Assembly (NCBI GenBank): GCA_947382875.1
Contig: CANDBG010000020.1
Coordinates: forward strand, 1-38,726
Direction of reading: 5' to 3'
Origin: an uncultured Oscillibacter sp.
GTDB lineage: Bacteria; Bacillota; Clostridia; Oscillospirales; Oscillospiraceae
Length of the DNA: 38,726 bases
The notes beneath the pieces were generated by a model. That model was not told the origin of the DNA, ran no database searches, and saw only the letters and a program-made list of their open reading frames with translations. Each line of letters opens with the position of its first letter. Positions within the stretch are counted from its first letter, which is position 1. The position numbers and the translations under genes were made by a program. This document shows, piece after piece, positions 17,038-25,742 of the stretch.

Positions 17038-19044
17038 ATGAAATTTGTGCGAAACGGTTCCGCCTGGACCCTGGAGCATGACGGAAAAATTCTTCTGGAA
17101 TGCGGGGAATCCACGCCGCTTCTGTATGTCGGCTGCGGCAAGGAAACCGTCGATATGTACCGCGGCAACTACAAGATTGAAGATTACGTCGTCGAACGCC
17201 GCCCGCTGGCGGTGAAGGAAATCGCGGAGACGGAGAACGGCGCGGCGCTGGACTTCGGCGAAGTGAAGGTCTCCCTCACCATCGAGGGCGACTGCGCAAC
17301 GCTGCGCTTCTGGCAGGAAAATCCGGAGATTAATCGTTTCTGGTTCCGAGTGAAGGCCGAGGCCGACGAGTTCTGCTACGGCTGCGGCGAGCAGATGTCG
17401 TACTTCAATCTGCGGGGACGGCATTTTCCGCTCTGGACGTCCGAGCCGGGCGTGGGACGGGACAAAACCACTTATGTTACCTGGCGGTCCGACGTAGAAA
17501 ACAAGGCGGGCGGCGATTATTACAACACCTATTTCCCCCAGCCAACTTACGTTTCCAGCCGTCATTACTATCTGCACACAGATACCACCGCTTATGCCGA
17601 TTTTGACTTCCGGAATGCGGATTTCCATGAACTGCAAATCTGGGAGGTCCCGGCTTCCATCCGCATTGAGGCGGCTTCCACATTCGTGGACCTGCTGAAA
17701 AAGGAAAGCGCGTTCTTCGGCCGCCAGCCGGAACTGCCGGACTGGGTTTACGACGGCCTGATTATCGGCGTCCAGGGCGGCAGCGAGCGTTCCTTCGGCC
17801 TGATGGATAAGACGCTGGAACATGGCATCAAGGTCTGCGGCGTCTGGTGCCAGGACTGGAGCGGCAAGCGGATTACCAGTTTCGGAAAACGCCTGCAATG
17901 GGACTGGCATTTCAACCAGGAAATGTACCCCAATCTCCCCCAGGAGATTGAAAAGCTGCACCAGCGGGGCATCAAGTTCCTGGGCTACATCAACCCTTAC
18001 CTCGTCAATGACGGCGAGCTTTACAAGGAAGGTCTCGAAAAGGATGTATTCGCGAAAAAATCCGACGGCAGCGTGTATCTGGTGGACTTCGGCGAGTTTG
18101 ACTGCGCCATTCCCGACCTCACCAAGCCGGAGGCGTACCAGTGGTACAAGGACCGGGTAATCAAGGAGTGCAGTCTGGACATCGGCATCGACGGCTGGAT
18201 GGCCGATTTCGGCGAATATATGCCGACCGATGACATCGTTCTGCACAGCGGCAAGCCCGCCATGATCGAACATAACCATTATCCGGCTCTGTGGGCGAAG
18301 TGCAACTATGAGGCCCTGGCGGAAACCGGCAGACTGGGCGAAGTCCTGTACTTCATGCGGGCCGGCTACACCGGAAACCAGAAATATTGCGTTCTTATGT
18401 GGGAGGGCGACCAGTCCGTTGACTTCTCCATCCATGACGGTCTGGCTTCCGTGGTCTGCGGCGCGCTGAGTCTCGGTATGACCGGCTGCGGCCTCACACA
18501 CAGCGATATTGGCGGTTACACATCCCTGTTTGACAACTGCCGTACAAAGGAAGTGTTCCTCCGCTGGGCGGAAATGGCCGCCTTTACTGCGGTGATGCGT
18601 ACGCATGAATGCAACCGTCCGGAACAGAACTTCCAGTATTACGACGACGAGGACTGCATGAAACAGCTGGCCCGGCTGGTGGATGTTTACACTATGCTCA
18701 AGCCCTACATCAAAGCCCTCGTTCACGAAAACTGCACCGACGGCATTCCGGTTCAGCGTCCGCTGTTCCTCCACAACGAGGACGACCCGCGCTGTTATGA
18801 AATCCAGTACCAGTACCTGCTGGGACCGGACATGTTGGTTGCGCCGGTGTATCTGGCGGACCAGACGGAATGGCCCGTCTATCTCCCCGAGGGCGAATGG
18901 GTCCACCTGTGGACCGGCAAGACCTGCGGAAAAGGCGATCACACCGTTCCGGCCGCCCTGGGCGACACGCCGGTTTTCTACAAAAAAGATTCCAAGTACG
19001 CGGAACTTTTCGCGGAAATCGGCAAAAAACATGGCCGGGCGTAA
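17038..19044 (+). CDS. yihQ: Sulfoquinovosidase, GH31 family (YihQ type)
   Basis: 668-residue retaining alpha-glycosidase close to E. coli YihQ along its length. The sulfonate-reading residues are present: Q272 in CQDWSGKR, then R285 and W288 in FGKRLQW, matching YihQ Q288, R301 and W304. The nucleophile is D390 (GWMADFGEY) and the acid/base D458 (WEGDQSVD); LTHSDIGGYT is also conserved. The enzyme releases sulfoquinovose from sulfoquinovosyl glycerol, the deacylated plant sulfolipid. There is no signal peptide, so it acts in the cytoplasm and the glycoside must be imported intact; the glycerol appears inside the cell, which fits the gldA and dhaKL genes later in the operon. Ordinary alpha-glucosidases lack the Q/R/W set, so the call is strong. 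Confidence 0.95.
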   Translation: MKFVRNGSAWTLEHDGKILLECGESTPLLYVGCGKETVDMYRGNYKIEDYVVERRPLAVKEIAETENGAALDFGEVKVSLTIEGDCATLRFWQENPEINRFWFRVKAEADEFCYGCGEQMSYFNLRGRHFPLWTSEPGVGRDKTTYVTWRSDVENKAGGDYYNTYFPQPTYVSSRHYYLHTDTTAYADFDFRNADFHELQIWEVPASIRIEAASTFVDLLKKESAFFGRQPELPDWVYDGLIIGVQGGSERSFGLMDKTLEHGIKVCGVWCQDWSGKRITSFGKRLQWDWHFNQEMYPNLPQEIEKLHQRGIKFLGYINPYLVNDGELYKEGLEKDVFAKKSDGSVYLVDFGEFDCAIPDLTKPEAYQWYKDRVIKECSLDIGIDGWMADFGEYMPTDDIVLHSGKPAMIEHNHYPALWAKCNYEALAETGRLGEVLYFMRAGYTGNQKYCVLMWEGDQSVDFSIHDGLASVVCGALSLGMTGCGLTHSDIGGYTSLFDNCRTKEVFLRWAEMAAFTAVMRTHECNRPEQNFQYYDDEDCMKQLARLVDVYTMLKPYIKALVHENCTDGIPVQRPLFLHNEDDPRCYEIQYQYLLGPDMLVAPVYLADQTEWPVYLPEGEWVHLWTGKTCGKGDHTVPAALGDTPVFYKKDSKYAELFAEIGKKHGRA

Positions 19045-19080
19045 GCCTGTGGGAAAACCCGCGGCAGGGGGGGAACCATC

Positions 19081-19827
19081 ATGTTGAATTACATACTGTT
19101 CCTGTTGGTTATCTTAGGGGCGAACATCATGCAGGGAATCACCGGCTTTGCCGGTACGATTCTTGCCATGTCTCCCAGTCTGCTGCTGGTGGGATATCCC
19201 GTCGCAAAGCCGGTGCTGAACGTACTGGCGCTGATCTCCGGTTTTTACGTGTTTATCGGCAACGTGAAAAACGTGAACTGGAAAGAGTTATGGAAAATCG
19301 TCGCCTGGATGGCGGCCGGCATTGCAGGCGGTATTTTTATACAGGGCCTGTTTGCTGAACAACAGCAGATTTTGCAAAAACTGCTGGGTGTGTTCGTGGT
19401 ATTCCTGGCGGCCCAGGGCATCTATAAGACGTTCCGTCCCGCAAAGGACGGCGAACCCGATGCTCCGAAACCGCCCTCCAAAGCCACCGTCCTGTTTCTG
19501 CCCGCGGCGGGTATTGTACACGGTATTTTCGTCTCCGGCGGGCCGCTGCTGGTGAGTTACCTGACGAAGAAAAACCTCGACAAGGTGACGTTCCGGGCGA
19601 CCATTTCCACGGTTTGGGTATTTCTCAACACCCTGGTTCTGTTTGATGACATTCGTACGGGGCTGTGGAACCCCTCGCTTCTGAAGGTCCAATTGGTGTC
19701 GATCCCCTTCCTTCTTGCGGGAATGTTCATCGGAAGCAAACTGTATGCGAGAATGAGCCAGCAGTTATTCATGAAAATCACGTATGTACTGCTGCTCATT
19801 TCTGGTATATCCCTGCTGGTCAAGTGA
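19081..19827 (+). CDS. TauE/SafE-family membrane exporter
   Basis: 248 residues with about eight hydrophobic segments and the two-fold TauE/SafE pattern: ANIMQGITGFAGTILAMSPS in the first repeat and GIVHGIFVSGGPLLVSYLTK in the second. The family exports sulfite, sulfoacetate and other organosulfonates, and members are common in sulfoglycolysis gene clusters. Here the likely cargo is isethionate, the predicted sulfonated end product, which an anaerobe without sulfite-releasing enzymes must discard. It is 36 bp after yihQ with a GGGGGGG-type site. Uptake instead of export cannot be ruled out from sequence. Confidence 0.85.
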   Translation: MLNYILFLLVILGANIMQGITGFAGTILAMSPSLLLVGYPVAKPVLNVLALISGFYVFIGNVKNVNWKELWKIVAWMAAGIAGGIFIQGLFAEQQQILQKLLGVFVVFLAAQGIYKTFRPAKDGEPDAPKPPSKATVLFLPAAGIVHGIFVSGGPLLVSYLTKKNLDKVTFRATISTVWVFLNTLVLFDDIRTGLWNPSLLKVQLVSIPFLLAGMFIGSKLYARMSQQLFMKITYVLLLISGISLLVK

Positions 19828-19857
19828 CCGGCAACAAAATTAAAGGAGGATCCTGTG

Positions 19858-20952
19858 ATGAAGAAAAGAACGTTAGCGCTCATCCTGACCCTGGCCATGT
19901 CTCTGGCCCTGCTCCTGACCGCCTGCGGCGGCGACTCCGGTTCCGGCGGCACCACCGGCGGTACGACCGGCGGCGACGCCCAGACCGAAGGCGAAGACAC
20001 CGGCGGCAATCCCGATGCGGCCGGCGGCACCGTGAAGATCATCTGCCCCTACGGCGTAGGCGGCACGGCCGACGCCATTGGCCGTAAGTTTGCCCTGATT
20101 GCCAACAAGACCCACCCCGAATACAACTTCATCGTTGAGAACATGACCGGCGGCGACGGCTTCGCGGCTGCCGACTACTACACCGACCAAGACCCCTCCA
20201 CCAAGGAGCTGCTGGTCTATGGCTACGGCGTTGCGTACCGTCATGACCTTGGCAAGAAGTACGGCACTGAGGTCGTGGACTTCGACCGTGAGGACATTTA
20301 TCCCATCGCGGCCATCGATGACCGGACCTGGATTCTGTACAGCACTCCCGACATGACCCTGGCGGACGTGATTGCCAAGGCCCAGGAGAGCGGTATCAAG
20401 ATGTCCGGCGGCAACCCCCTCTCGGACCCCCACCTCGCTCTGGGCTCCCTGATGACCCAGATGGGCGGCAAGGTCATGGTTGTTCCCTATGACGGCGGCG
20501 CGGCCCAGAAGAAGGGCCTGACCGACGGCGAAGTCGACGTGTTTGTCGGCACCACCCAGGCCGCTCAGGACGAAGTCGAAGCGGGCACCCTGGTTCCTAT
20601 CCTGGCTTTCTCTGAAAACACCTTCGAAGGCTTCACCACGCCCAATGGCGCCATCAGCGTTCCTTCCATCGCCGGTTCCGGCATGGCTCCCGAACTGGAT
20701 TCCAGCAAGGACTTCACCGGTTCCATCCTCCGTGGCGGCGGCTACATTGCCACCCGCACCGGTGCGGATCAGGCCTGGATTGACGAGATGGTTCAGATTG
20801 CCAAGGACGTTTGGGCCGACCCCGAATATTCCGACTGGATTGCTTCCATCCTCCTCAACAAGTTTGAGGAATACGGCGAGGACGCCGTGGCAGGTCTGAA
20901 TCAGGCTTGCGAAAAGGCCGTGGCCGCTTATGACCTCATGAGCGCCGGCTGA
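19858..20952 (+). CDS. tctC: TTT transporter substrate-binding lipoprotein (TctC)
   Basis: 364 residues. A lipoprotein signal (MKKR, hydrophobic stretch, LLTAC lipobox, acylated C23) is followed by a Gly/Ser/Thr-rich linker and a Bug/TctC binding domain: VKIICPYGVGGTADAIGRKF, then GGDGFAAADYY. Proteins of this fold capture small carboxylates or similar anions outside the membrane and hand them to TctAB. ATG 19858 is preferred over GTG 19855 because AAAGGAGG at 19842-19849 is ideally spaced for either and ATG is stronger. Sitting inside the sulfoquinovose operon, it may bind sulfoquinovosyl glycerol or sulfoquinovose; the substrate is inferred from context only. Confidence 0.9.
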   Translation: MKKRTLALILTLAMSLALLLTACGGDSGSGGTTGGTTGGDAQTEGEDTGGNPDAAGGTVKIICPYGVGGTADAIGRKFALIANKTHPEYNFIVENMTGGDGFAAADYYTDQDPSTKELLVYGYGVAYRHDLGKKYGTEVVDFDREDIYPIAAIDDRTWILYSTPDMTLADVIAKAQESGIKMSGGNPLSDPHLALGSLMTQMGGKVMVVPYDGGAAQKKGLTDGEVDVFVGTTQAAQDEVEAGTLVPILAFSENTFEGFTTPNGAISVPSIAGSGMAPELDSSKDFTGSILRGGGYIATRTGADQAWIDEMVQIAKDVWADPEYSDWIASILLNKFEEYGEDAVAGLNQACEKAVAAYDLMSAG

Positions 20953-20965
20953 TTTTGAACCCAGC

Positions 20966-20993
20966 CCCGGAGGCGCGTGTGTGCGCCTCCGGG
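20966..20993 (+). other. Strong intercistronic hairpin after tctC
   Basis: CCCGGAGGCGC (20966-20976), loop GTGTGT, GCGCCTCCGGG (20983-20993): a perfect 11-bp GC-rich stem with no T-run. In the gap between a binding-protein gene and its membrane-component genes, such a stem typically protects the upstream mRNA or partly attenuates transcription, giving more TctC than TctB/TctA. Confidence 0.75.
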
Positions 20994-21021
20994 AAACTGA
21001 ACGACAGAGGGAGATTTTTCT

Positions 21022-21489
21022 ATGAAGGTCAAAATCAAAACCAACCTCTGGTCAGGCATTGTTATGGGCGCGTTCAGCATTATCATGCTGCTGCTGCTGC
21101 CCACCCAGGTACGGGTGCCCGCTTACGATTCCGGTGCGCCAAGCCCCCGGATTATTCCTGCGATCTGCCTGGTCGGTATGCTGATCTGCGCCGCGGCCCT
21201 GATCATCCAGAGCCTGGTATTCAAAAAGGAAAAGGAATTTGAATTCGATTGGGCAGTCGAAAAGCCCTGTATCCTCATGATTCTGATGCTGTGCGTTTAC
21301 ACGGCCATGATTATTTACCTGGGCTTTGTGATTGCCTCCGTTGTCATCTTCCCCCTGATGCTTTTCTATTGCGGCGAGCGCAAGCCCCCGATCTATATCT
21401 TTACCGTTGCGGCGGCTGTCGGCATTTTCTTCCTGTTCAAGTTTGTGTTCCATGTGTCCCTCCCCGCGATTCCGTTCTTAGGAGGTTAA
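21022..21489 (+). CDS. tctB: TTT transporter small membrane subunit (TctB)
   Basis: 155 residues with four predicted membrane helices (about 10-30, 45-65, 85-105, 115-150) in the TctB arrangement, including the conserved APSPRIIPAICLVGMLICAA region. It is the small integral subunit that pairs with TctA. The gene follows the hairpin after tctC and ends 4 bp before tctA, whose AGGAGG site lies over its stop codon. Short membrane proteins of this type are only recognisable by context, which here is clear. Confidence 0.85.
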   Translation: MKVKIKTNLWSGIVMGAFSIIMLLLLPTQVRVPAYDSGAPSPRIIPAICLVGMLICAAALIIQSLVFKKEKEFEFDWAVEKPCILMILMLCVYTAMIIYLGFVIASVVIFPLMLFYCGERKPPIYIFTVAAAVGIFFLFKFVFHVSLPAIPFLGG

Positions 21490-21493
21490 CGCT

Positions 21494-23143
21494 ATGGGCG
21501 ACATTCAAATGATTATTCAGGCTGTTGGCATGGTCTTCAGTCCCCTGAACATCGCCATGATTTTCGGCGGTCTGGTTCTGGGCATGATCGTGGGCTGCAT
21601 CCCCGGCCTGAGCGTTACCCTGGGTATTATTCTGCTGCTGCCCCTGACCTATTCCTTCCCCTCCGCTGACACGGCCATCATTGCCCTGCTGGCGGTATAC
21701 GTGGGCGGTATGTACGGCGGTTCCATCAGCGCCATCACGCTGAACACCCCCGGTACAAACTCCGCCATCGCAACCACTTTCGACGGCTATCCCCTGGCGA
21801 AGCAGGGCAAGGTGAAAAAGGCGCTGGATACGTCTTTGTTCGCCTCCACCTTCGGCGGATTGTTCTCCGCTGTGCTTCTGCTGGTCTGCGCCTCCTTCAT
21901 CACGAAGCTGGTGGCAAACTTCGCCTCGGTTGAATATTTCTCCATGGCCATTCTGGGTATCTCCCTGATTGCCGGCGTCAGCGGCGACAGCCTGCCCAAA
22001 GGCGTGCTGTCGGGTCTGCTGGGCATCCTGATTGCCTCCATCGGCATGGACGCCATCACCGGCGTGACCCGGTTCTCCTTTGGCCTGGATACGCTGAAAT
22101 TCGGCGTCGATATGCTGCCCGCCATGATTGCCCTGATCGCTCTGACCCAGGTGGTGCAGAAGCTGCGGGATTTCGTGGTCAGTCACGGCAAGCTCGACGA
22201 CGCAAACAAAATCGACAACGAGGGCCTGACTCTCAAAGAGATGAAGGCGATTACCCCCGCCTGCACCCGTTCTTCCGCGATTGCCTCCATTCTGGGCGCA
22301 ATGCCCGGCGTGGGCGGCGGCGTGGCGCAGTTCATGTGCTACAACGAGTGCCGCCGGGCCTCCAAACACCCGGAAATGTTCGGCAAGGGCAGTCTGGAAG
22401 GCATTGCCGCTGCGGAATCCAGCAACAATGCCGTCGTTGGCTCCGCCATGATTCCCCTGCTGACCCTCGGCATCCCCGGCGACGGCGTTACGGCTCTGCT
22501 GCTGGGCGCATTCATCCTCCACGGCATTCAGCCCGGCCCCACGATGTTCACAAAGCAGGGCGTCATTGCCTATTCGATCATCCTGGGCTGCCTCGTGGCG
22601 AACCTGTTCCTGTATCCCATCGGTATGCTGCTGACCCGGGCGGTTGCAAAAATCATTCAGGTGCGGTATACTTACCTTGCTCCTGTGATTATCATGTTCT
22701 GCTTCGCGGGCGCGTTCGCCGCCACCGGCAACACCAAGGAGCTTGTTCTGGTTGCAGCGATTCTGGTGTTCAGCTATGTGCTGGTTGTGCTGGATATTTC
22801 CTCCACGCCCCTCATGCTGGGTATGATTCTGGCGGACATCATGGAAATGAACTTTGTCACCAGCATGATGAGCTATGACCGGGACTATCTGATTTTCTTC
22901 AAGCGTCCCATTTCCTGCGTCATTCTGATTCTGACCGTTATTCTGGTTATCTCCATGATCCGCATTAACAAGAAGGTGGAAGCCCTCAACAAGGCTCAGC
23001 TCGAGGAAATGCAGAAAGAACATGAAGAAACCGGAAAGCCCTCCGAGGAGCCCCGCGAAAAGGGTACCGACTGGGCCGGTCTGGAAAAACTGGACGAGGC
23101 GGCGGAAAAGCCGGTCGAAAGTCCAGCGGACAAACCCAAATAA
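21494..23143 (+). CDS. tctA: TTT transporter large membrane subunit (TctA)
   Basis: 549 residues, the large permease with about twelve membrane helices. The two TctA signature regions are present: VGCIPGLSVTLGIILLLPLT with GGMYGGSISAITLNTPGT near the N-terminus, and AMPGVGGGVAQFM with LTLGIPGDGVTALLLGA in the second half. Both Pro/Gly loops belong to the ion and substrate path. The last 45 residues are a charged cytoplasmic tail (Glu/Lys/Pro) longer than I expect for the family. With TctB and TctC it forms a cation-driven importer of small anions. A strict citrate role seems unlikely given the operon. Confidence 0.93.
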   Translation: MGDIQMIIQAVGMVFSPLNIAMIFGGLVLGMIVGCIPGLSVTLGIILLLPLTYSFPSADTAIIALLAVYVGGMYGGSISAITLNTPGTNSAIATTFDGYPLAKQGKVKKALDTSLFASTFGGLFSAVLLLVCASFITKLVANFASVEYFSMAILGISLIAGVSGDSLPKGVLSGLLGILIASIGMDAITGVTRFSFGLDTLKFGVDMLPAMIALIALTQVVQKLRDFVVSHGKLDDANKIDNEGLTLKEMKAITPACTRSSAIASILGAMPGVGGGVAQFMCYNECRRASKHPEMFGKGSLEGIAAAESSNNAVVGSAMIPLLTLGIPGDGVTALLLGAFILHGIQPGPTMFTKQGVIAYSIILGCLVANLFLYPIGMLLTRAVAKIIQVRYTYLAPVIIMFCFAGAFAATGNTKELVLVAAILVFSYVLVVLDISSTPLMLGMILADIMEMNFVTSMMSYDRDYLIFFKRPISCVILILTVILVISMIRINKKVEALNKAQLEEMQKEHEETGKPSEEPREKGTDWAGLEKLDEAAEKPVESPADKPK

Positions 23144-23157
23144 CCGAACCCATATCC

Positions 23158-23188
23158 GCGGCCGCTCGGAGCAAAACTGGGCGGCCGC
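23158..23188 (+). other. Intercistronic inverted repeat before the FucI-like gene
   Basis: GCGGCCGC occurs at 23158-23165 and again at 23181-23188. Each is its own reverse complement, so the pair can form an 8-bp GC stem with a 15-base loop in the 68-bp gap after tctA. There is no T-run, so an mRNA-processing or stability role is more likely than full termination. Confidence 0.45.
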
Positions 23189-23211
23189 TCCAAAAAAGGA
23201 GATGACAACCA

Positions 23212-24549
23212 ATGAGCTTTCAGGTTGCCTATGTGCCCATCGGTGTGGGTACCTTCCATCTGGAAAGCGCACAGGTGCAGTTTGACCAGTCCGTTCAGCT
23301 CATCAAGTCCCTGACGGACAGCGGGGCATATCCCGATAAAATGCTGCTGACTCTGGATGACCTCAACGCGTATCTAGACACCATTCAGCCCAGCCTGATT
23401 GTGCTGCAAAACATCACATTCGCCAACGCCGCTTATGCGACGGAGGTTCTGAAGCGTTTTGAGTGCCCCATTTTGCTGTGGACCCTGCGGGAACCCGTCA
23501 TTGACGGCGGCCGTCTGCGTCTGAACTCCTTGACCGGCGCGTATTCCGCCGCCAACGCCATCCGGGCGTTCCGGGAAGGCGAGTTTGAGTACCTGTTCGG
23601 CGCGCCCGGCGACGAGGAAACCCGTCAGGAGATTGGCGCGGCGATTCAGGCGGCGAAGATCAAATACGACCTGCGGCATCTGAAACTGGCCTCCATCGGC
23701 CATACGCCCCAGGGCTTCGGCTTTGGACGGGCGCTGGATTCGGAAATCGCCAGCAAGTTCGGCGTTACGCTGGAATCCATCGAAGTCCGCGAGCTGATCG
23801 ACCGGGCCAAGGGTTACAGCGACGAGGAGTGCGCTGAGGACCTGGCGGAAGCCAAAAAGATTCTCGTCGGCCTGGACAAGACCCCGGAAAAGAACGTCAA
23901 GGACTTTGCACGGCTGTATAAGGCATACAAGGCGTACATTCAGGAAAACGACATCGGGGCGGTTTCCTCCCGCTGCTGGCCCGACCTGTTCACGTCTTAC
24001 GGCACGCCGGTCTGTGCGGTTCTGTCCCTGCTGAACAACGGCAAGACCGTCGCAAGCTGCGAGTCCGATACCTACGGCGCGCTGTCCATGTACATTGGCT
24101 CCCAGCTCTCCGGGAAGGCCGCTTTCTTTGGCGACCCCGTTTCCATGGACGAAAAAGAAAATACTGTTACCTTCTGGCACTGCGGCATGGCGGCCTGCTC
24201 CCTGGCCCGGGAAGACACCGGCGCGCAGGTGGGCGTCCACCCAAACCGCAAGCTGGGTCCGGCAATGGACTTCGGCTGCAAAGCCTGCGGCGAAGCCACC
24301 ATTTTCCGCGTGGGCCGCAAGCCTGACGGCACGTTCCGTTTCTTCATCGCGGGCGGCGAGGCCATGGATAAGCCGAAGCAGTTCTGCGGCACGTCCGTCG
24401 TGGTGAAGCCAGAGGGCAGCGCAAAGGAACTGGTATACAACAGCGTAAAGGACGGCTGGGAACCTCATTTCGTGGTGGTTTACGCCGATGTGAAAAACGA
24501 GCTGGAAAAACTCGCCCATATGCTGGGCATGGAAGTCTGCCGCTATTAA
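23212..24549 (+). CDS. L-fucose/L-arabinose isomerase-like protein
   Basis: 445 residues, COG2407-like two-domain aldose-ketose isomerase fold. The metal-binding positions of the FucI/AraA group are kept: E284 and D286 in ASCESDTYGALS, and H323 in FWHCGMAACSLA, so it should be an active Mn-type isomerase. SRCWPDLFTSYGTPVCAVLS is another family block. It is about 100 residues shorter than FucI. In this operon it could interconvert sulfoquinovose and sulfofructose, the step needed before the transketolase, or isomerise another sulfo- or pentose sugar. ATG 23212 follows AAAAGGAG. No fucose- or arabinose-specific kinase or aldolase lies nearby. Confidence 0.8.
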   Translation: MSFQVAYVPIGVGTFHLESAQVQFDQSVQLIKSLTDSGAYPDKMLLTLDDLNAYLDTIQPSLIVLQNITFANAAYATEVLKRFECPILLWTLREPVIDGGRLRLNSLTGAYSAANAIRAFREGEFEYLFGAPGDEETRQEIGAAIQAAKIKYDLRHLKLASIGHTPQGFGFGRALDSEIASKFGVTLESIEVRELIDRAKGYSDEECAEDLAEAKKILVGLDKTPEKNVKDFARLYKAYKAYIQENDIGAVSSRCWPDLFTSYGTPVCAVLSLLNNGKTVASCESDTYGALSMYIGSQLSGKAAFFGDPVSMDEKENTVTFWHCGMAACSLAREDTGAQVGVHPNRKLGPAMDFGCKACGEATIFRVGRKPDGTFRFFIAGGEAMDKPKQFCGTSVVVKPEGSAKELVYNSVKDGWEPHFVVVYADVKNELEKLAHMLGMEVCRY

Positions 24550-24609
24550 GCAAGTTCAAACGCAGCCGCCGGAAGCGGTCTGCAAAATTTAATATGGAGG
24601 TTTCTAGTT

Positions 24610-25737
24610 ATGAGAAAAGCCTTTATCTGCCCGACGAAGTATGTACAGGGCGAGGACGAACTGCTGAACCTTGGCTACTTTGTCAAGACCTTTGGCGATT
24701 CCGCCCTGCTGATCGCGCTGGACAGCGATGTGGAGCGCGTGAAAGACAAGCTGGACAAAACGGCGGAAAAATTCGGCGTGAAGTTTGTGCCGAGCAACTT
24801 CCGCGGCCAGTGCTCCCGTCAGGAAGTGGAGCGGCTCAAGGAAGTGGCCGCCCAGAACAAGTGCGCCTGCATTGTCGGCATGGGCGGCGGCAAAGCCATT
24901 GACACCTCCAAGTGTGTGGGACAGGGCGACGGCGTGATTATTGTCCCCACCATCGCCGCCACTGACGCCCCGACGAGCCATTCCGCCGTGTTGTACACCG
25001 AGGAAGGCGAGTTTGACGATTACGCTTACTTCAAGCAAAGCCCCAGCGTGGTGCTGGTTGACACGACGGTCGTTGCCAACGCGCCGTCCCGGTTTCTGGT
25101 CTCCGGTATGGGCGACGCCCTGTCCACCTATTTCGAGGCCCGGGCCAATGTTCGTTCGTTCTCCCGCGTCAACGCCAGCCTCCCCTGCGGCGCACGGGAA
25201 GGACTCTGCGCCCCCGGCATGGGCACCAACGCGGCGTTTGCCCTGGCAGCCCAGTGCTACCAGACTTTGCTGGAAGACGGCGTAAAGGCAAAGCAGGCCT
25301 GCGACATGAACATTGTGACGCCGGCTCTGGAAAATATTATTGAAGCCAACATCCTCCTCTCCGGCCTTGGCTTTGAGAGCGGCGGCCTGGCGGCGGCGCA
25401 CGGCATCGTCGACGGTCTGACCATCCTCCCCGGCACGCATAAGTATATGCATGGCGAAGAAGTGGCCTTCGGCACCCTCTGCCATTTGATGCTGGAGAAT
25501 GCTCCCAGCGCGGAGATTGAGGAAGTTCTGGAATTCTGCCTGTCCGTGGGTCTGCCGGTCTGCCTGAAAGATCTGGGCGTCGACAGCGTAAGCCCCGAAG
25601 AACTGCGTCAGGTGGCCGAAAAGGCCAGCATCCCCGAGGAATCCACCCACGCCATGCCGTTCCCCGTCACACCGGAGACCGTGGCCGCCGCGATTGTTGC
25701 CGCCGATAAAATTGGCAGCACCTTCAAACAGGAGCAT
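24610..25737 (+). CDS. gldA: Glycerol dehydrogenase
   Basis: Annotated here to the last shared codons; the frame ends at 25746. 378-residue GldA-type dehydrogenase oxidising glycerol to dihydroxyacetone with NAD. NAD-binding GMGGGKAIDTSK (about 96-107), PTIAATDAPTSHSAVLYT, and the zinc ligands D169 (GMGDALSTY), H264 (AAAHGIVDGL) and H281 (HGEEVAFG) are all present. The ATG follows TATGGAGGTT. The stop overlaps the start of the kinase gene (ATGA, 25743-25746), so the two are translationally coupled and must work in sequence. Glycerol freed by the cytoplasmic sulfoquinovosidase is the obvious substrate. Confidence 0.92.
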
Positions 25738-25742
25738 ACGGC

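Noticed and set aside
14067-17168. Very long minus-strand open frame (about 1030 codons) opposite the transketolase-reductase-DUF4867 genes
   Set aside because: It is a shadow of GC-rich codon use on the plus strand; the translation is low-complexity and matches no family, while the plus frames give clear enzymes.
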